In this document: piece by piece, positions 26,801 to 34,582 of the stretch
How the letters are laid out: every line of letters begins with the position of its first letter
Numbering within the stretch: position 1 is the first letter of the stretch
Virus record (IMG/VR): IMGVR_UViG_3300025769_000300
Coordinates: 1-39,262 of that record
Origin: a virus
Direction: 5' to 3' (one strand)
Length of the DNA stretch: 39,262 bases
Made by a program: the position numbers and the translations under genes
Notes under the pieces: model-generated
What the model was told of the DNA's origin: nothing
Seen by the model: the letters and a program-made list of their open reading frames with translations, nothing else
Database searches by the model: none

Positions 26801-28081
26801 TACTCACATGGAATGTACACAACATCATCTAGTGTTAGACTATTAGATGTTGAAGGTGACAGAAAAGATTCGGTTGTGGAAGTGACGAATAGAGTTTTAT
26901 CTGGTACTCCTAGTGATGGTACTTACACAGATTTAGATGTTGCATATGCAAGTGGTTCCGGTGGTTCTGGCCTGAAGGTCGATATTACTGTTGCATCTGG
27001 TGTTATTTCTGATTTTAGAATTTCCGATGTTGGTCAGGGATATTCTGTAAATGACAATCTAATTGTTAGTAACTTTAATAGTGGTGCAGATGTAACTTTT
27101 AATGTATCTTCAATTGAAGATACCATTGGTGGATTTCCATTAAATTCTATTAGATATGTAGCTGGAAATTCGTTAGCTGCATTCACTACAATAGCTAACA
27201 TAACTATGGATTCCTTTACTATTATTCCAGACACTTCTTCTTATCAAGGTATCAATAAGTTGGAGAATGCTTGGACTGCATTAAATAGTACAAGTGCTGG
27301 TGGTAGACCGAGAATGCTGAAAAACGTTTATTATGATGTGGGTCAAACAATGATTCCTCATGTTCAACCACAAGGAACTAAAATATTCAGTAACATATAC
27401 CCAACAGCAATGTCTTCACCTGAAGGATTTGCACCTCAGACACCGTACTCTAAAGATAATGAATCGGTTTTCTTCACACTGAATGACAATATTTACTTTA
27501 ATAGACCCAATGTTGTTGCCTCAAGATTGAACGAAGTTGATAAAATGCAATCTGAAAGGTCTCTGGATATCAGGATTCAATTCACAACAGATAATCCAAA
27601 TGTTAGTCCTGTTTTTGATTTAGAATCTATGGGGTTTGTTGCGGTGATGAATAGGATTAATAATATTGATACATCATCTGATGTTCCAACTGGGACCACT
27701 TATGTTGCATCAACTGAACCAGAAGGTGATAACAATAAATTTGTATACGTAACTAAGAAGGTTGAATTACAAAATCCTGCAACTTCATTGAAGGTATTTG
27801 CAGATAACTTCAGACCTCTTGGAACAGAACTTGAATTTATGTATAAAATTATTAAAACGGATGAAGATACTCCTGTTGATGATATAGGATGGCGGTATTT
27901 TAACACCACTGGAACTTCAGATATTGAAATTGATGCTGATAGTAGGTCATTTAAAGAGTACTCATACACTGCTGATGATTTGCCAGAATTTATATCTTTT
28001 GCTATAAAGATTGTAGGTAAATCTTCTAACACATGTATCGTTCCTGTTGTAACTTCATTCAGGGCATTGGCATTAGCATAA
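20882..28081 (+). CDS. Giant DUF4815-type baseplate/fibre-anchor protein (2399 aa)
   Basis: The N-terminus (SPYYDDYDEDKNYHKILYRA, then GRPIQARELTQTQSILQNQI, GGHFFKEGSIV) is the start of the DUF4815 family of phage structural proteins; related segments recur to about residue 1250. A Pro/Glu-rich linker is at about residues 1590-1640 (EPEPTPPPEVVDVEEVIPP). A later domain (about residues 1780-1950: DPLAQSFLV, a beta-sandwich with EIRN..NGHPG, LEQNEEYCFVLISP) looks like a carbohydrate-binding or jelly-roll module. The size and place after gp8 suggest it replaces T4 gp9/gp10 functions at the baseplate rim. That is inference. AGGA precedes the ATG. Confidence 0.8.
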   Translation: MVEKTNLNVSPYYDDYDEDKNYHKILYRAGRPIQARELTQTQSILQNQIEKFGGHFFKEGSIVQGAQLDINSNTFYVKVESSNPNSNGDSNVNTYLSDFVGKFLRGQTTGVILKVSDFSEQTTSDPATLFGNFITQGTDAFNSFGFIGNEVLEEVTLNSDGVPTVNAGNNNQFQIPEFIKTNPSVGRSLSAQISEGLVYTRGFFVSVPKQSIILEKYTARGTYKVGLSITETKISSADDVSLNDNSQGTSNENAPGADRLKISLTLSKEQISTVENLNFIEMGRVLQGKVRSGVKKSVYGEFENTLAKRTYDANGDFVVQKFVGTTREHLNTGTNNGVYEADDGGLEKNFVLEISKGQAYVKGYDITKISTEFVTLNKARTTASLEGASTSVRLGNNIKITNTHSMPDLGSETTSTNTFGVLKFYDGTISTPGVASSSNMIGYGRVRDVSLSDGTDTSGIYDDTSVFNLSCFDIKMFTKLTGTTSTATFEAGDKVTGATSGATGIVSEDVLSGGSEIYVHDVVGTFQVGESVNARTNTATIATTTAVRSYNIDRVRSVFASTASGGTNFTADLVLDSNVVLTGTITLTNGNATMSGFLTRFVSELKEGDIIVGGDGTEAIVSSVTDGTTVTLTAPYSGSNFSGNVTRKRTKIDKQSQTANIFAFPRDYVSTSSVGSNTFRKQEIVTISGGQFIVETGLANTELGSVSDPNSFIISVLTAGSGSSPLLAAGDVIDLTDPSWTKSVTTGGGGVGEKVTVSSGSNINADDNNAQLLVTYTVDYTNQTRRSKTLREARCLSFESSNSSGVFYGTAYDHKDLCLGVSDVFRIRGVFEGVGGSTPLPPSAQFLDPSAVFSTFEIVVGQTTGVQAKVIKYDALGRTYFYYLNEGESFNEGEFIVGQLSKAQAEINGLSAGSPNIASRYFFDNGQRDGFYDLSKLTLKPGSPSPNNPILVLFDYFTASGGDFYDVGSYSGIDYSEIPVYSPNKVDLGGLEPDGQFELSDAVDCRPSVGQVLGLSTFSSNNPDPESPLNISDNVGSGARYAPFSYENGRSFASTRPNITVTGSSPIHTPVTGTSFNSDIEFYVARIDRVFLNKQGKFQISKGVPAITPQRPGVINDAIELYEIYVPAYTKNLANVSIKTKDYKRYTMKDIDRINKRLTNLEQVTALSLLESEALSKQILDGDGLDRFKSGFVVDNFNNHGIGDVLHPDYSCSIDAKRGQVRPAGATVNVDLKMNHALSKNLFWHSDNIVTLPYGVINYIEADKASRSISVNPYTVYDYKGKMKLSPSQDLWFDITETETAKTGNTLYDAVFVKSSAEAQTLGVEDGELMSTVWGGWQTDWSGSPSETIETTNIAGGWDGDPTQAGNWVQGTTINRTITEQVEGQSRNGIQTSVVENSTTETGNSRLKSGELQQYMRENQIFVTVDGLKPNTNHFTFFDNIDVNNYCQPLTSSFSTRNTTVIGDGLRSDSKGTLSFIFHLPKTKKLKFKTGQRMLKVTSSYYDLNNPSSVAVSEYRSDGTLLTQDTEIVTTRTVTYVNEVVSETQQITSTSESIATEPYGVSTNSVDVPADTYNITNVYNDYTIVNPTEPEPTPPPEVVDVEEVIPPNNQNTGGAELENPGDSGDNIVETIANDTNNLSVGVVLGGQSNFVGGTIPISYCFTDGTCDRDNDVYEPTSGAVEPVATVYNVTYEGSDWETGDVPNYVNEADIIAAAAAWSNGTSVTVEPTYNTAGTAITAQATTTVSSAPAGISSPDSISTRIQSFSGEDYFRDWKESNERGFCYVDPLAQSFLVTQQGGIFLHDVEVYFSKKDQSGATITCEIRNMVNGHPGNKIIDYVSLRPGSVNVSDNATASTKFKFLSPVKLEQNEEYCFVLISPSADYEVWHSRIGEADITTGQQISSQPYLGSMFKSQNTKTWTPEQTDDIKFRLNICNFNRNMVGYMRLENKDVTWKRLKRNPIETFQGQNYVKINSYSHGMYTTSSSVRLLDVEGDRKDSVVEVTNRVLSGTPSDGTYTDLDVAYASGSGGSGLKVDITVASGVISDFRISDVGQGYSVNDNLIVSNFNSGADVTFNVSSIEDTIGGFPLNSIRYVAGNSLAAFTTIANITMDSFTIIPDTSSYQGINKLENAWTALNSTSAGGRPRMLKNVYYDVGQTMIPHVQPQGTKIFSNIYPTAMSSPEGFAPQTPYSKDNESVFFTLNDNIYFNRPNVVASRLNEVDKMQSERSLDIRIQFTTDNPNVSPVFDLESMGFVAVMNRINNIDTSSDVPTGTTYVASTEPEGDNNKFVYVTKKVELQNPATSLKVFADNFRPLGTELEFMYKIIKTDEDTPVDDIGWRYFNTTGTSDIEIDADSRSFKEYSYTADDLPEFISFAIKIVGKSSNTCIVPVVTSFRALALA

Positions 28082-28287
28082 TGGGTATAAAAGTAGATGG
28101 ACATAATCAATTATACCGAGATGAACAAACTCAGGCTATAATAAATAAAGATAATGAAGAATACGAAAGCTATATCCTTCGTAGGAACAAATTAAAACGC
28201 GAACGTGAAGAAATTAAAAATCTAAAGAATGAAGTTTCTGATTTGAAAAAATTAATAACGACACTAATAGAGAAAATAGATGGCTAA
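28081..28287 (+). CDS. Small coiled-coil protein (68 aa)
   Basis: I take the ATG at 28081, which shares its A with the stop of the giant gene (TAATG); a longer in-frame reading from 28033 lies inside that gene. Product: MGIKVDGHNQLYRDEQTQAI, then a highly charged helix with Leu/Ile heptads in the last 40 residues (a coiled coil). Small proteins with this start are common beside fibre genes in marine T4-like phages; function unknown. It overlaps the next gene start by 8 bases. Confidence 0.7.
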   Translation: MGIKVDGHNQLYRDEQTQAIINKDNEEYESYILRRNKLKREREEIKNLKNEVSDLKKLITTLIEKIDG

Positions 28288-29746
28288 GACAGTAGACGAA
28301 TTTAGTACTTTAGATGATTTTAGACTGAAGTACAACGAGTTAGCGACTGACGTTGGTGATATCGCTGGACTTGCAACTGATAGAAGAACAACTATCATTG
28401 ACGCCTTGAACAGTATCGAAGAAAAGGTTTTCTTCTTTCAAGAATTCATTTTCACTGCTACCGCTTCTCAGATAGAATTCACTGGCCAAGACAATAGTGG
28501 CAACACGTTAAGATTTCGAAGCAATCGTATTCAGGTTTTTGTTGATGATATGCATTTACTTGAAGACGATGACTACATTATTGCAAGTCCGGTAGGTAAC
28601 TCACACACTGAAATTCAGCTTGTTGGTTCTTATTCTGCCGGTTTGTCTGCTGGTCAAAAATTAACTGTCTATTCTTTCACTGGTTCATTTATTGGAACTG
28701 AAATTCAAGATGCTATTGTTGGTTATTACACAGAAAACCAATTTAATGCAATCTATAATACAAACGATGAAGGTGTTATTTTAAACGCACGTTCATTCGG
28801 TGCAACTACGGTACTTACATATGGTGATGTAATTGACGGTGAGTATAAAATAGAATTTGCAGGAAATACCTATACACAAGGCTATATGTTGGTAGAAGGT
28901 GCTGTTGAACTGAACAGTACTCTTGGTGTAGATGGTAACTTTAGAGTTGGTACTGGTGATACATCATTGTTTGATGTTGATGCAGCTACAGGTAATACAC
29001 AAATTGATGGTACTCTAGAAGTAGATAGTACTCTTGGTGTAGATGGTAACTTTAGAGTTGGTACTGGTGGTACATCATTGTTTGATGTTGATGCAGCTAC
29101 AGGTAATACTCAAATCGATGGCACCTTAGAAGTTGATGGTACAGTAGGAGTTGATGGAAACTTTAGAGTTGGTACATCTGGTAACTCAAAGTTTGATGTT
29201 GCGGCTTCTACAGGTAATACTCAAATCGATGGTACTTTGGGTGTTGATGGAAACTTAACAGTTAATACAGATAAATTTGTGGTGACTGCTTCAAATGGTG
29301 ATGTCAGTGCACTTGGCACTATAACCTCAACATTTTCCGGTAATTTAACGGGTAATGTACTCGGTGATGTTACAGGAGATATTTACTCATCAAATGGTAC
29401 CAGCAAAATTTTAGAAAGTGGTACAAACGGAACAGACGCAACTTTTACTGGTGATGTTACTGGACAAGTTAGTGACATCACTAACCACGCTATAACAGCA
29501 TTAAATGATGTTAATAATACAAATCCAACTTCAGGGCAGACAGGTTACCTATTAACTTGGACTGGAACCGAATGGCAAGGTGCAGAAGCACCAGATACAG
29601 GTGTCATTACCTTAACATCAAGTAATGGTATTGTTGATAGTGGCACTGCTGATAACCCAGATATAGAATTGGATTATGAAATTGTTTCTGTTGCACCGTC
29701 TGGTGCAGGTGGAACTTCTACAGGGCACCTTTGGTTCGTAGTATAA
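28280..29746 (+). CDS. Fibre-like virion protein with 37-residue repeats (488 aa)
   Basis: N-terminal 150 residues form an attachment-like domain (DEFSTLDDFRLKYNELATDV, then a beta region with NRIQVFVDDMHLLEDDDY). Three tandem 37-residue units follow (111-bp period from about nt 28916), each with GVDGNFRVGT, FDVDAATGNTQIDGTLEVD and close variants. Next come a GNLTGNVLGDVTGDIYSSNG collagen-free fibre shaft and a C-terminal head ending STGHLWFVV. The end resembles the C-terminus of the 35557-36819 product (GDVWIVYNV). It is likely a trimeric fibre. Starts 8 bases inside the coiled-coil gene. Confidence 0.8.
   Translation: MAKTVDEFSTLDDFRLKYNELATDVGDIAGLATDRRTTIIDALNSIEEKVFFFQEFIFTATASQIEFTGQDNSGNTLRFRSNRIQVFVDDMHLLEDDDYIIASPVGNSHTEIQLVGSYSAGLSAGQKLTVYSFTGSFIGTEIQDAIVGYYTENQFNAIYNTNDEGVILNARSFGATTVLTYGDVIDGEYKIEFAGNTYTQGYMLVEGAVELNSTLGVDGNFRVGTGDTSLFDVDAATGNTQIDGTLEVDSTLGVDGNFRVGTGGTSLFDVDAATGNTQIDGTLEVDGTVGVDGNFRVGTSGNSKFDVAASTGNTQIDGTLGVDGNLTVNTDKFVVTASNGDVSALGTITSTFSGNLTGNVLGDVTGDIYSSNGTSKILESGTNGTDATFTGDVTGQVSDITNHAITALNDVNNTNPTSGQTGYLLTWTGTEWQGAEAPDTGVITLTSSNGIVDSGTADNPDIELDYEIVSVAPSGAGGTSTGHLWFVV
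28916..29250 (+). repeat. Three tandem 111-bp units inside the fibre gene
   Basis: Units begin near 28916, 29027 and 29138. The first two are almost identical at the DNA level (the shared start agtactcttggtgtagatgg recurs exactly 111 bases apart); the third is diverged. They encode 37-residue beta-structured shaft units. Confidence 0.85.
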
Positions 29747-29749
29747 ATA
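29742..29749 (+). promoter_or_regulatory. Late promoter-like TATAAATA box abutting the first repeat-protein start
   Basis: TATAAATA contains the TAA stop of the fibre gene and ends 7 bases before the ATG at 29757. No Shine-Dalgarno is visible between. It belongs to the group of boxes placed just before start codons. Confidence 0.45.
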
Positions 29750-29756
29750 AGTTAAA

Positions 29757-32012
29757 ATGGCAGACATATATGTAAATTTAGGGTACTCCTTTCAGCAAAA
29801 TTACATCGCCCGTACGCCATTAAATAATCAACAAACATCTCAGGGAAGAGCACCAACACCATATATTGCCATTGGTAGAGTACCCGCAAACGCTCAAACC
29901 GCAGCTAATAATCAAAGTCCGTTTATTCAACAAAACAGACAACCATCAACCTATAACAATATCGGTAGAAATCCGTTAATTTATCAGTTTAGGTCGCCGT
30001 CTATCTATCAAGTTATTGCGATAGGTAATACTAGAATTCCTTATATCGCTGATGGTCAACAACCGTTAATTAAGAATAATCAACAACCGTTAATTAAAAA
30101 CGCACAAACAGTGGGTCAAACGGTTACTCGTGGTATCGGTATTATTCAATATGCATATAGAGTAGCTGCACCATACCCTTATGAATATCAACAACCGTCT
30201 AGAACTCAGATACCCGGTATTGGTATTATCCAGTATGCATATAGGGCAGATGCACCATACCCCTACACTTATCAACAACCGTCTAGAACTCAGATACCCG
30301 GTATTGGTATTATACAATATGCATATAGGGCAGATGCACCATACCCTTATGAATATCAACAACCGTCTAGAACTCAGATACCCGGTATTGGTATTATCCA
30401 GTATGCATATAGGGCAGATGCACCATACCCTTATGAATATCAACAACCATCCAGAGTACAAACTCCTGGTATTGGTATTATCCGGTATGAATATAGGACA
30501 GAGGCACCATACCCCTACACTTATCAACAACCGTCCAGAGTACAAGCTCCTGGTATTGGTATTACCCGGTATGAATATAGAGTAGAGGCACCATACCCTT
30601 ACACTTATCAACAACCAGGTAGAACACAAACACCTGGTATCGGTATTATCCAGTATGTGTTTAGGCTGAATGGTGACTACCCTTATGAATATCAACAACC
30701 GACTAGAGTCCCGTTTCGATATACTTTTGTCAACTTTTATCGTGCTCCGGGCATAGGTATTACAAGAGGTTCTTCAAGAACACCATATCCAGCAATCATT
30801 ACCTCACAGGTACCACAAACTGGAAAATTTGGTCAACCAACAGGAATTCAAAATCCTTTTTCCATTTTTTATCAAGCTAGGCAACCGTTTAGATATAGTT
30901 ATACGTATAACTTTCAGGACCCCGGTTCTTTCTTTGATAGAGGTATTAGTAGAACACCACAAAGAAATACGGCATCTGGTCCTGGTATCTATCAAGTACC
31001 TTTAAGGGGTGGTACAAACTATCAATACAGGTATCAGGGTCCACAAAGAACACCTATTAATATCGCGGACGGTATTTATCGAAATCCTTTAAGGGGTAAT
31101 ACAACCTATCAATACAGGTATCAGAGTCCAAACAGAACACCTATTAATATTGCAGATGGTCTTTATCAATTACCTTTAAGGGGTACTACAACCTATCAAT
31201 ACAGGTATCGGGGTCCAGAAAGAACACCTATTGCTATCGCGGATGGTCTTTATCAAGTACCTTTAAGGGGTAGTACAAACTATCAATACAGATACCAAAC
31301 ACCTTTACGTACACCTATTAATGAGGCAGATGGTGTTTATCAAGTACCTGTAAGGGGCGATACAAACTATCAATACAGATACCAAACACCTTTACGTACA
31401 CCTATTAATATTGCAGATGGTGTTTACCAAGTACCTGTAAGGGGTGGTACAGCCTATCAATACAGATACCAAACACCTTTACGTACACCTATTAATGAGG
31501 CAGATGGTATTTATCAAAGACCTTTAAGGGGTGATACAACCTACCGATATGAGTATCAAACTCCTTATCGAGTACCATCTACATATCAGTTTAGGTCACC
31601 ATCTACATATCAGTTTAGGTCACCATTTACATATGATAATCGTCAACCCGGAACCTATGAATTCCGTGTTGGTGCGAACAATCAACAACCAAATAGTAGA
31701 AATAAGCAACAAACTTATCCTTATATTGCTAATATACAAACTCCTTTTATAACACAAGAAAGACAACCACTGATTTATCGAATACCTTCTATCTATCAGA
31801 AGTCATATTCATATCAGGCAATTTTCCAGAACCCTTACATTTATCAGTCTCCATTTGTTACACAACAAACTTACCCAAATATTAGACCGATTGGACCTGT
31901 AGCTAAAGTTAAAGAGGTTTATCTAAACCAAGGTGGTACAGTAGAGACTGTTCAAGAAGTATATGTGAACAATTCTGGAATAGTCGATAAGGTCCATCAA
32001 CGAAATATATAA
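29757..32012 (+). CDS. Tyr/Gln/Arg/Pro-rich repeat protein 1 (751 aa)
   Basis: An extremely biased protein: I see no Cys or Trp and very few acidic residues. Layout: a unique N-terminus (MADIYVNLGYSFQQ) with QQP/RTP/TYQ-rich spacing to about residue 125; seven 28-residue units (GIGIIQYAYRADAPYPYEYQ, then QPSRTQIP); a linker of about 88 residues; seven 29-residue units (GIYQVPLRGGTNYQYRYQ, then TPLRTPINEAD); a YQFRSPST / TYQ-rich tail; and a short C-terminal pair of V(K/Q)EVY.N..G.V motifs. No known domain. Its place among fibre genes suggests an adsorption or virion-surface role. A paralogue lies at 36829 to the window end. Antisense open frames here only mirror the repeats. Confidence 0.75.
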   Translation: MADIYVNLGYSFQQNYIARTPLNNQQTSQGRAPTPYIAIGRVPANAQTAANNQSPFIQQNRQPSTYNNIGRNPLIYQFRSPSIYQVIAIGNTRIPYIADGQQPLIKNNQQPLIKNAQTVGQTVTRGIGIIQYAYRVAAPYPYEYQQPSRTQIPGIGIIQYAYRADAPYPYTYQQPSRTQIPGIGIIQYAYRADAPYPYEYQQPSRTQIPGIGIIQYAYRADAPYPYEYQQPSRVQTPGIGIIRYEYRTEAPYPYTYQQPSRVQAPGIGITRYEYRVEAPYPYTYQQPGRTQTPGIGIIQYVFRLNGDYPYEYQQPTRVPFRYTFVNFYRAPGIGITRGSSRTPYPAIITSQVPQTGKFGQPTGIQNPFSIFYQARQPFRYSYTYNFQDPGSFFDRGISRTPQRNTASGPGIYQVPLRGGTNYQYRYQGPQRTPINIADGIYRNPLRGNTTYQYRYQSPNRTPINIADGLYQLPLRGTTTYQYRYRGPERTPIAIADGLYQVPLRGSTNYQYRYQTPLRTPINEADGVYQVPVRGDTNYQYRYQTPLRTPINIADGVYQVPVRGGTAYQYRYQTPLRTPINEADGIYQRPLRGDTTYRYEYQTPYRVPSTYQFRSPSTYQFRSPFTYDNRQPGTYEFRVGANNQQPNSRNKQQTYPYIANIQTPFITQERQPLIYRIPSIYQKSYSYQAIFQNPYIYQSPFVTQQTYPNIRPIGPVAKVKEVYLNQGGTVETVQEVYVNNSGIVDKVHQRNI
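30132..30719 (+). repeat. Array of seven 84-bp units (28 aa each)
   Basis: Units start at 30132, 30216, 30300, 30384, 30468, 30552 and 30636. Each encodes G-I-G-I-(I/T)-x-Y-x-(Y/F)-R..., then PYPY(E/T)YQQP(S/G)R. Central copies are almost identical; edge copies diverge. Confidence 0.95.
30984..31580 (+). repeat. Array of seven 87-bp units (29 aa each)
   Basis: Units start at 30984, 31071, 31158, 31245, 31332, 31419 and 31506 (the last one divergent at its 3' end). Each encodes G-(I/L/V)-Y-x-x-P-(L/V)-RG-x-T-x-YQYRY, then (T/S/G)P.RTPI..AD. Confidence 0.95.
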
Positions 32013-32015
32013 ATA
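32008..32015 (+). promoter_or_regulatory. Late promoter-like TATAAATA box abutting the 32022 start
   Basis: TATAAATAGATAGT then ATG, a 6-base gap; the box includes the stop codon of the repeat-protein gene. No Shine-Dalgarno is present. The next gene start (32357) is in turn overlapped by a GATAAATA string at 32350-32357. Confidence 0.5.
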
Positions 32016-32021
32016 GATAGT

Positions 32022-32354
32022 ATGGCTAATGTATTCAACGTTTTTATTGACCAAGGTTCTACTTATACTGTTACGGTAGAAGTAACAGATTCTGGTGGTA
32101 GTCAATTTGATTTGACTGATTACACAGCCGAATCTCAAATAAGAAAAACATACACTTCATCAGCTGTCACTGCTAGTTTCACAACTTCTTTAAATGTGGG
32201 TGCTGGAACTGTAACTTTATCTATGACCGATGATACATCATCCACTGTCCCGGCAGGTAGATACGTTTATGATTGTATTATCACCGACCAAAGTGGTGTA
32301 AAAACACGAATACTTGAAGGGCAAGCGACCGTAACACCAGGAGTAACTAGATAA
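32022..32354 (+). CDS. Ig-like beta-sandwich structural protein (110 aa)
   Basis: A 110-residue all-beta protein (FNVFIDQGSTYTVTVEVTDS, LTDYTAESQIRKTY, GTVTLSMTDDTSSTVPAGRY, then YDCIITDQSGVKTRILEGQA). The pattern resembles BppU-N-like immunoglobulin-type domains of phage baseplate proteins, in which a capped potential (F.Q....Y...V) is followed by an AGRYVYD motif. Probably a small virion or fibre-linking protein. SD-less start under a TATAAATA box. Confidence 0.65.
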   Translation: MANVFNVFIDQGSTYTVTVEVTDSGGSQFDLTDYTAESQIRKTYTSSAVTASFTTSLNVGAGTVTLSMTDDTSSTVPAGRYVYDCIITDQSGVKTRILEGQATVTPGVTR

Positions 32355-32356
32355 AT

Positions 32357-32572
32357 ATGTCAGACATAAAAGCAAAAATTCGAGTTGGTGGCCAAGGAGT
32401 TAAAGTAACTACAGCATTTCTTGGTAAAAACTCATTGGCCAATGCATCATTACAAGATTTGGGTGATGTTCAGAATGTGCCACAAAATGTAGAAGAAGGT
32501 TCTTTTTTAGAATACGACACAAATAGTAATTCATATGTACTTAATAACGTTATGGATTCAGGAATTTTTTAA
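32357..32572 (+). CDS. Small fibre-associated protein (71 aa)
   Basis: 71 residues: IKAKIRVGGQGVKVT, then SLQDLGDVQNV and an EEGSFLEYDTNSNSYV element. The L.DLGDV...P..G..L.YD....W/Y pattern is a common attachment module at the start or within marine phage fibres, here as a separate protein. The start is 2 bases after the preceding stop and overlaps a GATAAATA string. Precise role unknown. Confidence 0.65.
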   Translation: MSDIKAKIRVGGQGVKVTTAFLGKNSLANASLQDLGDVQNVPQNVEEGSFLEYDTNSNSYVLNNVMDSGIF

Positions 32573-32587
32573 TAGGATAAAAAACTT

Positions 32588-34582
32588 ATGGCAACAGTAA
32601 TTCAAATTAAAAGAACAACTGGAACCTCAGCACCAACAACTACTGATTTAGCTGAAGGTGAACTTGCATATGTACAAGATAGAACCAATGACGGTGCATC
32701 ATCCAAACTTTATATCGAATCAGTAGACTCACTTTCATCTGAAGTTGTTCATGAAGTTGGTGGAAAATTCTTTACTGATATCATTAATGGTGCTACGGTA
32801 ACTCCTGCAAACTTTAAGGTTGGTAATGGTGCAACATCAGGTGCACAAATAGAATTGTATGAAGACTCTGATAATGGTACAAATTATACAGGTTTCAAAT
32901 CACCAGATGCTCTTGCTGGTGATGTTATCTACACCCTTCCTCTTACTGATGGTAACGATGGTCAACAACTCCAAACGAACGGAACAGGTACTTTAAGTTG
33001 GCAAAATAGTACTGCAACAATTGCTGGTGCAGACGATACGGATGTTTCATCAGAGGCTAGTGGTCAACTTTTAATTTGGGACGGAACAGACTCGTGGGAT
33101 AATGTCGATGTAACTGGTGATGTCACAATTACCAATCTTGGTGTTACTACACTTGGTGCTGGAACGGTTGAATTTACAATGTTCGATGCAGCAACAGTTC
33201 AAACATCTGCTGAACTTGTAACTCCAGGTTTTTCTGATGATGATGTTACAGTGTTGACTGCTGCAGCTGTACAAGACCGTATTGATACAACTAACAATGC
33301 TCAGGATCTTGACATCACAGACGGTACAACTACTTCACAAGTCCTTATCGATAGTCAGACTATGACTGTTCAGGGTACAGCTAATGAAGTAACAGTCGGT
33401 CTATCTGGACAAACATTCACAGTCGGTCTTCCCGATAGTGTTTCCATTACAACCGAACTGACTGCTGCAAGTGCTATCGTATCGGATTTGACAGATAACC
33501 GAATAACTATTGCTGGTACTAGTGGTGCATTGGAAGACGATGCAAATTTAACATTTGATGGTACCAATTTCCAAGTAGGTGGTACAAACTTTAGTGTTGC
33601 ACAAGCTTCAGGTAATACATCTATTGCTGGTACTCTCGATGTCGATACAAGTGCTACATTAGCAAGTGTCAATGTTGAAGATTTAACCGACAATCGAGTT
33701 GTTATTGCTGGTACTAGTGGTGAACTTGAAGATGACGCAAACCTCACATTTGATGGTACTGATTTTGTAATTGGTGGTGCATCGGGTGTATCAATCAAGG
33801 GTTCTGGAGCCGATGTTGGTGATGTTAATATTGCTAGTGGTAATTTTACAATTGATGCATCAACTGGTGACGTGGTTGTGGGTGGTAATTTAACAGTTTC
33901 AGGGACCACAACAACCGTAGATTCTACAACAGTTTCTATTGCTGACCCAGTATTTGAAATTGGTGAAAGTGATACTGATGATAACTTGGACCGTGGTATT
34001 AAATTCCTCTATAATGACGGTGCTGCTAAAATTGGTTTCTTCGGTTATGATGATTCTACTGGTAAGTTCATTGCATTAAGTGATGCAACTGATGCAACTA
34101 GCACATTCTCTGGTACTGCGTTGCCTGCTGTATTTGGTAATCTTGAAGTTTCAGATATTAATTCAGGTTCAGGTAACTTCCAAGTTACAGCTTCGAATGG
34201 TAACACAACGATTGCAGGAACTCTGGATGCGACTGGTAGTTTTGCAATCAACACTAACCAGTTCACCGTAGATGGATCTAACGGAAACACATTAATTGCT
34301 GGTACAGTTTCTTTGTCTAGTTCAATTGTTGCAGTGGATGGGGTGGCTCCGACAGCTGGTCAATTATTGATTGGTCATGGAACAAATGGTGATTTGCAAC
34401 TAGCAACATTAACCGAAGGGTCCAATGGTGTTACCATAACCAATGGTGATGCCTCGATTACAATCGAAAATGATTTAGCGACTACGAGTACAGTAGGTGT
34501 CGCATCTTTTAGTGCTGATAATTTTACAGTAACAACTGGAGATGTAACAATCACAGCAATTGATGGTGGAACATATAGCTAA
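32588..34582 (+). CDS. Long tail fibre-like protein (664 aa)
   Basis: The N-terminus (IQIKRTTGTSAPTTTDLAEG, then ELAYV...LYIE) is the widespread fibre-anchor module, also present at the start of the 34607 gene. The shaft is Thr/Ser/Gly/Asp-rich with near repeats, notably two copies of (N/I)R(I/V).IAGTSG.LEDDANLTFDG near nt 33490 and 33690. A module starting GGNLTVSGTTTTVDSTTVSI, with IGESDTDDN.DRGIKFLYND and KIGFFGYDDSTGKF, matches one found in many marine T4-like phage fibres; the 35557 gene has a variant. The protein ends in a short Thr-rich tail. Likely trimeric and involved in host recognition. Confidence 0.85.
   Translation: MATVIQIKRTTGTSAPTTTDLAEGELAYVQDRTNDGASSKLYIESVDSLSSEVVHEVGGKFFTDIINGATVTPANFKVGNGATSGAQIELYEDSDNGTNYTGFKSPDALAGDVIYTLPLTDGNDGQQLQTNGTGTLSWQNSTATIAGADDTDVSSEASGQLLIWDGTDSWDNVDVTGDVTITNLGVTTLGAGTVEFTMFDAATVQTSAELVTPGFSDDDVTVLTAAAVQDRIDTTNNAQDLDITDGTTTSQVLIDSQTMTVQGTANEVTVGLSGQTFTVGLPDSVSITTELTAASAIVSDLTDNRITIAGTSGALEDDANLTFDGTNFQVGGTNFSVAQASGNTSIAGTLDVDTSATLASVNVEDLTDNRVVIAGTSGELEDDANLTFDGTDFVIGGASGVSIKGSGADVGDVNIASGNFTIDASTGDVVVGGNLTVSGTTTTVDSTTVSIADPVFEIGESDTDDNLDRGIKFLYNDGAAKIGFFGYDDSTGKFIALSDATDATSTFSGTALPAVFGNLEVSDINSGSGNFQVTASNGNTTIAGTLDATGSFAINTNQFTVDGSNGNTLIAGTVSLSSSIVAVDGVAPTAGQLLIGHGTNGDLQLATLTEGSNGVTITNGDASITIENDLATTSTVGVASFSADNFTVTTGDVTITAIDGGTYS

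Noticed and set aside
28140-28147. AATAAATA inside the small coiled-coil gene as a promoter for the 488-residue fibre
   Set aside because: It is 132 bases from the next start and inside a coding region. This 7-base core is expected many times by chance in DNA this AT-rich.
30090-30698. Long antisense open frame (202 codons) over the first repeat array, and its counterpart at 37375-38088
   Set aside because: Repeat units with a length divisible by three keep an antisense frame open by periodicity. The products are repeat mirrors with Cys/Ile/Ser-rich composition and no ribosome site.
29757-32012. CRISPR array interpretation of the 84/87-bp repeats
   Set aside because: Repeats are contiguous, in frame, without unique spacers, and encode an uninterrupted protein.
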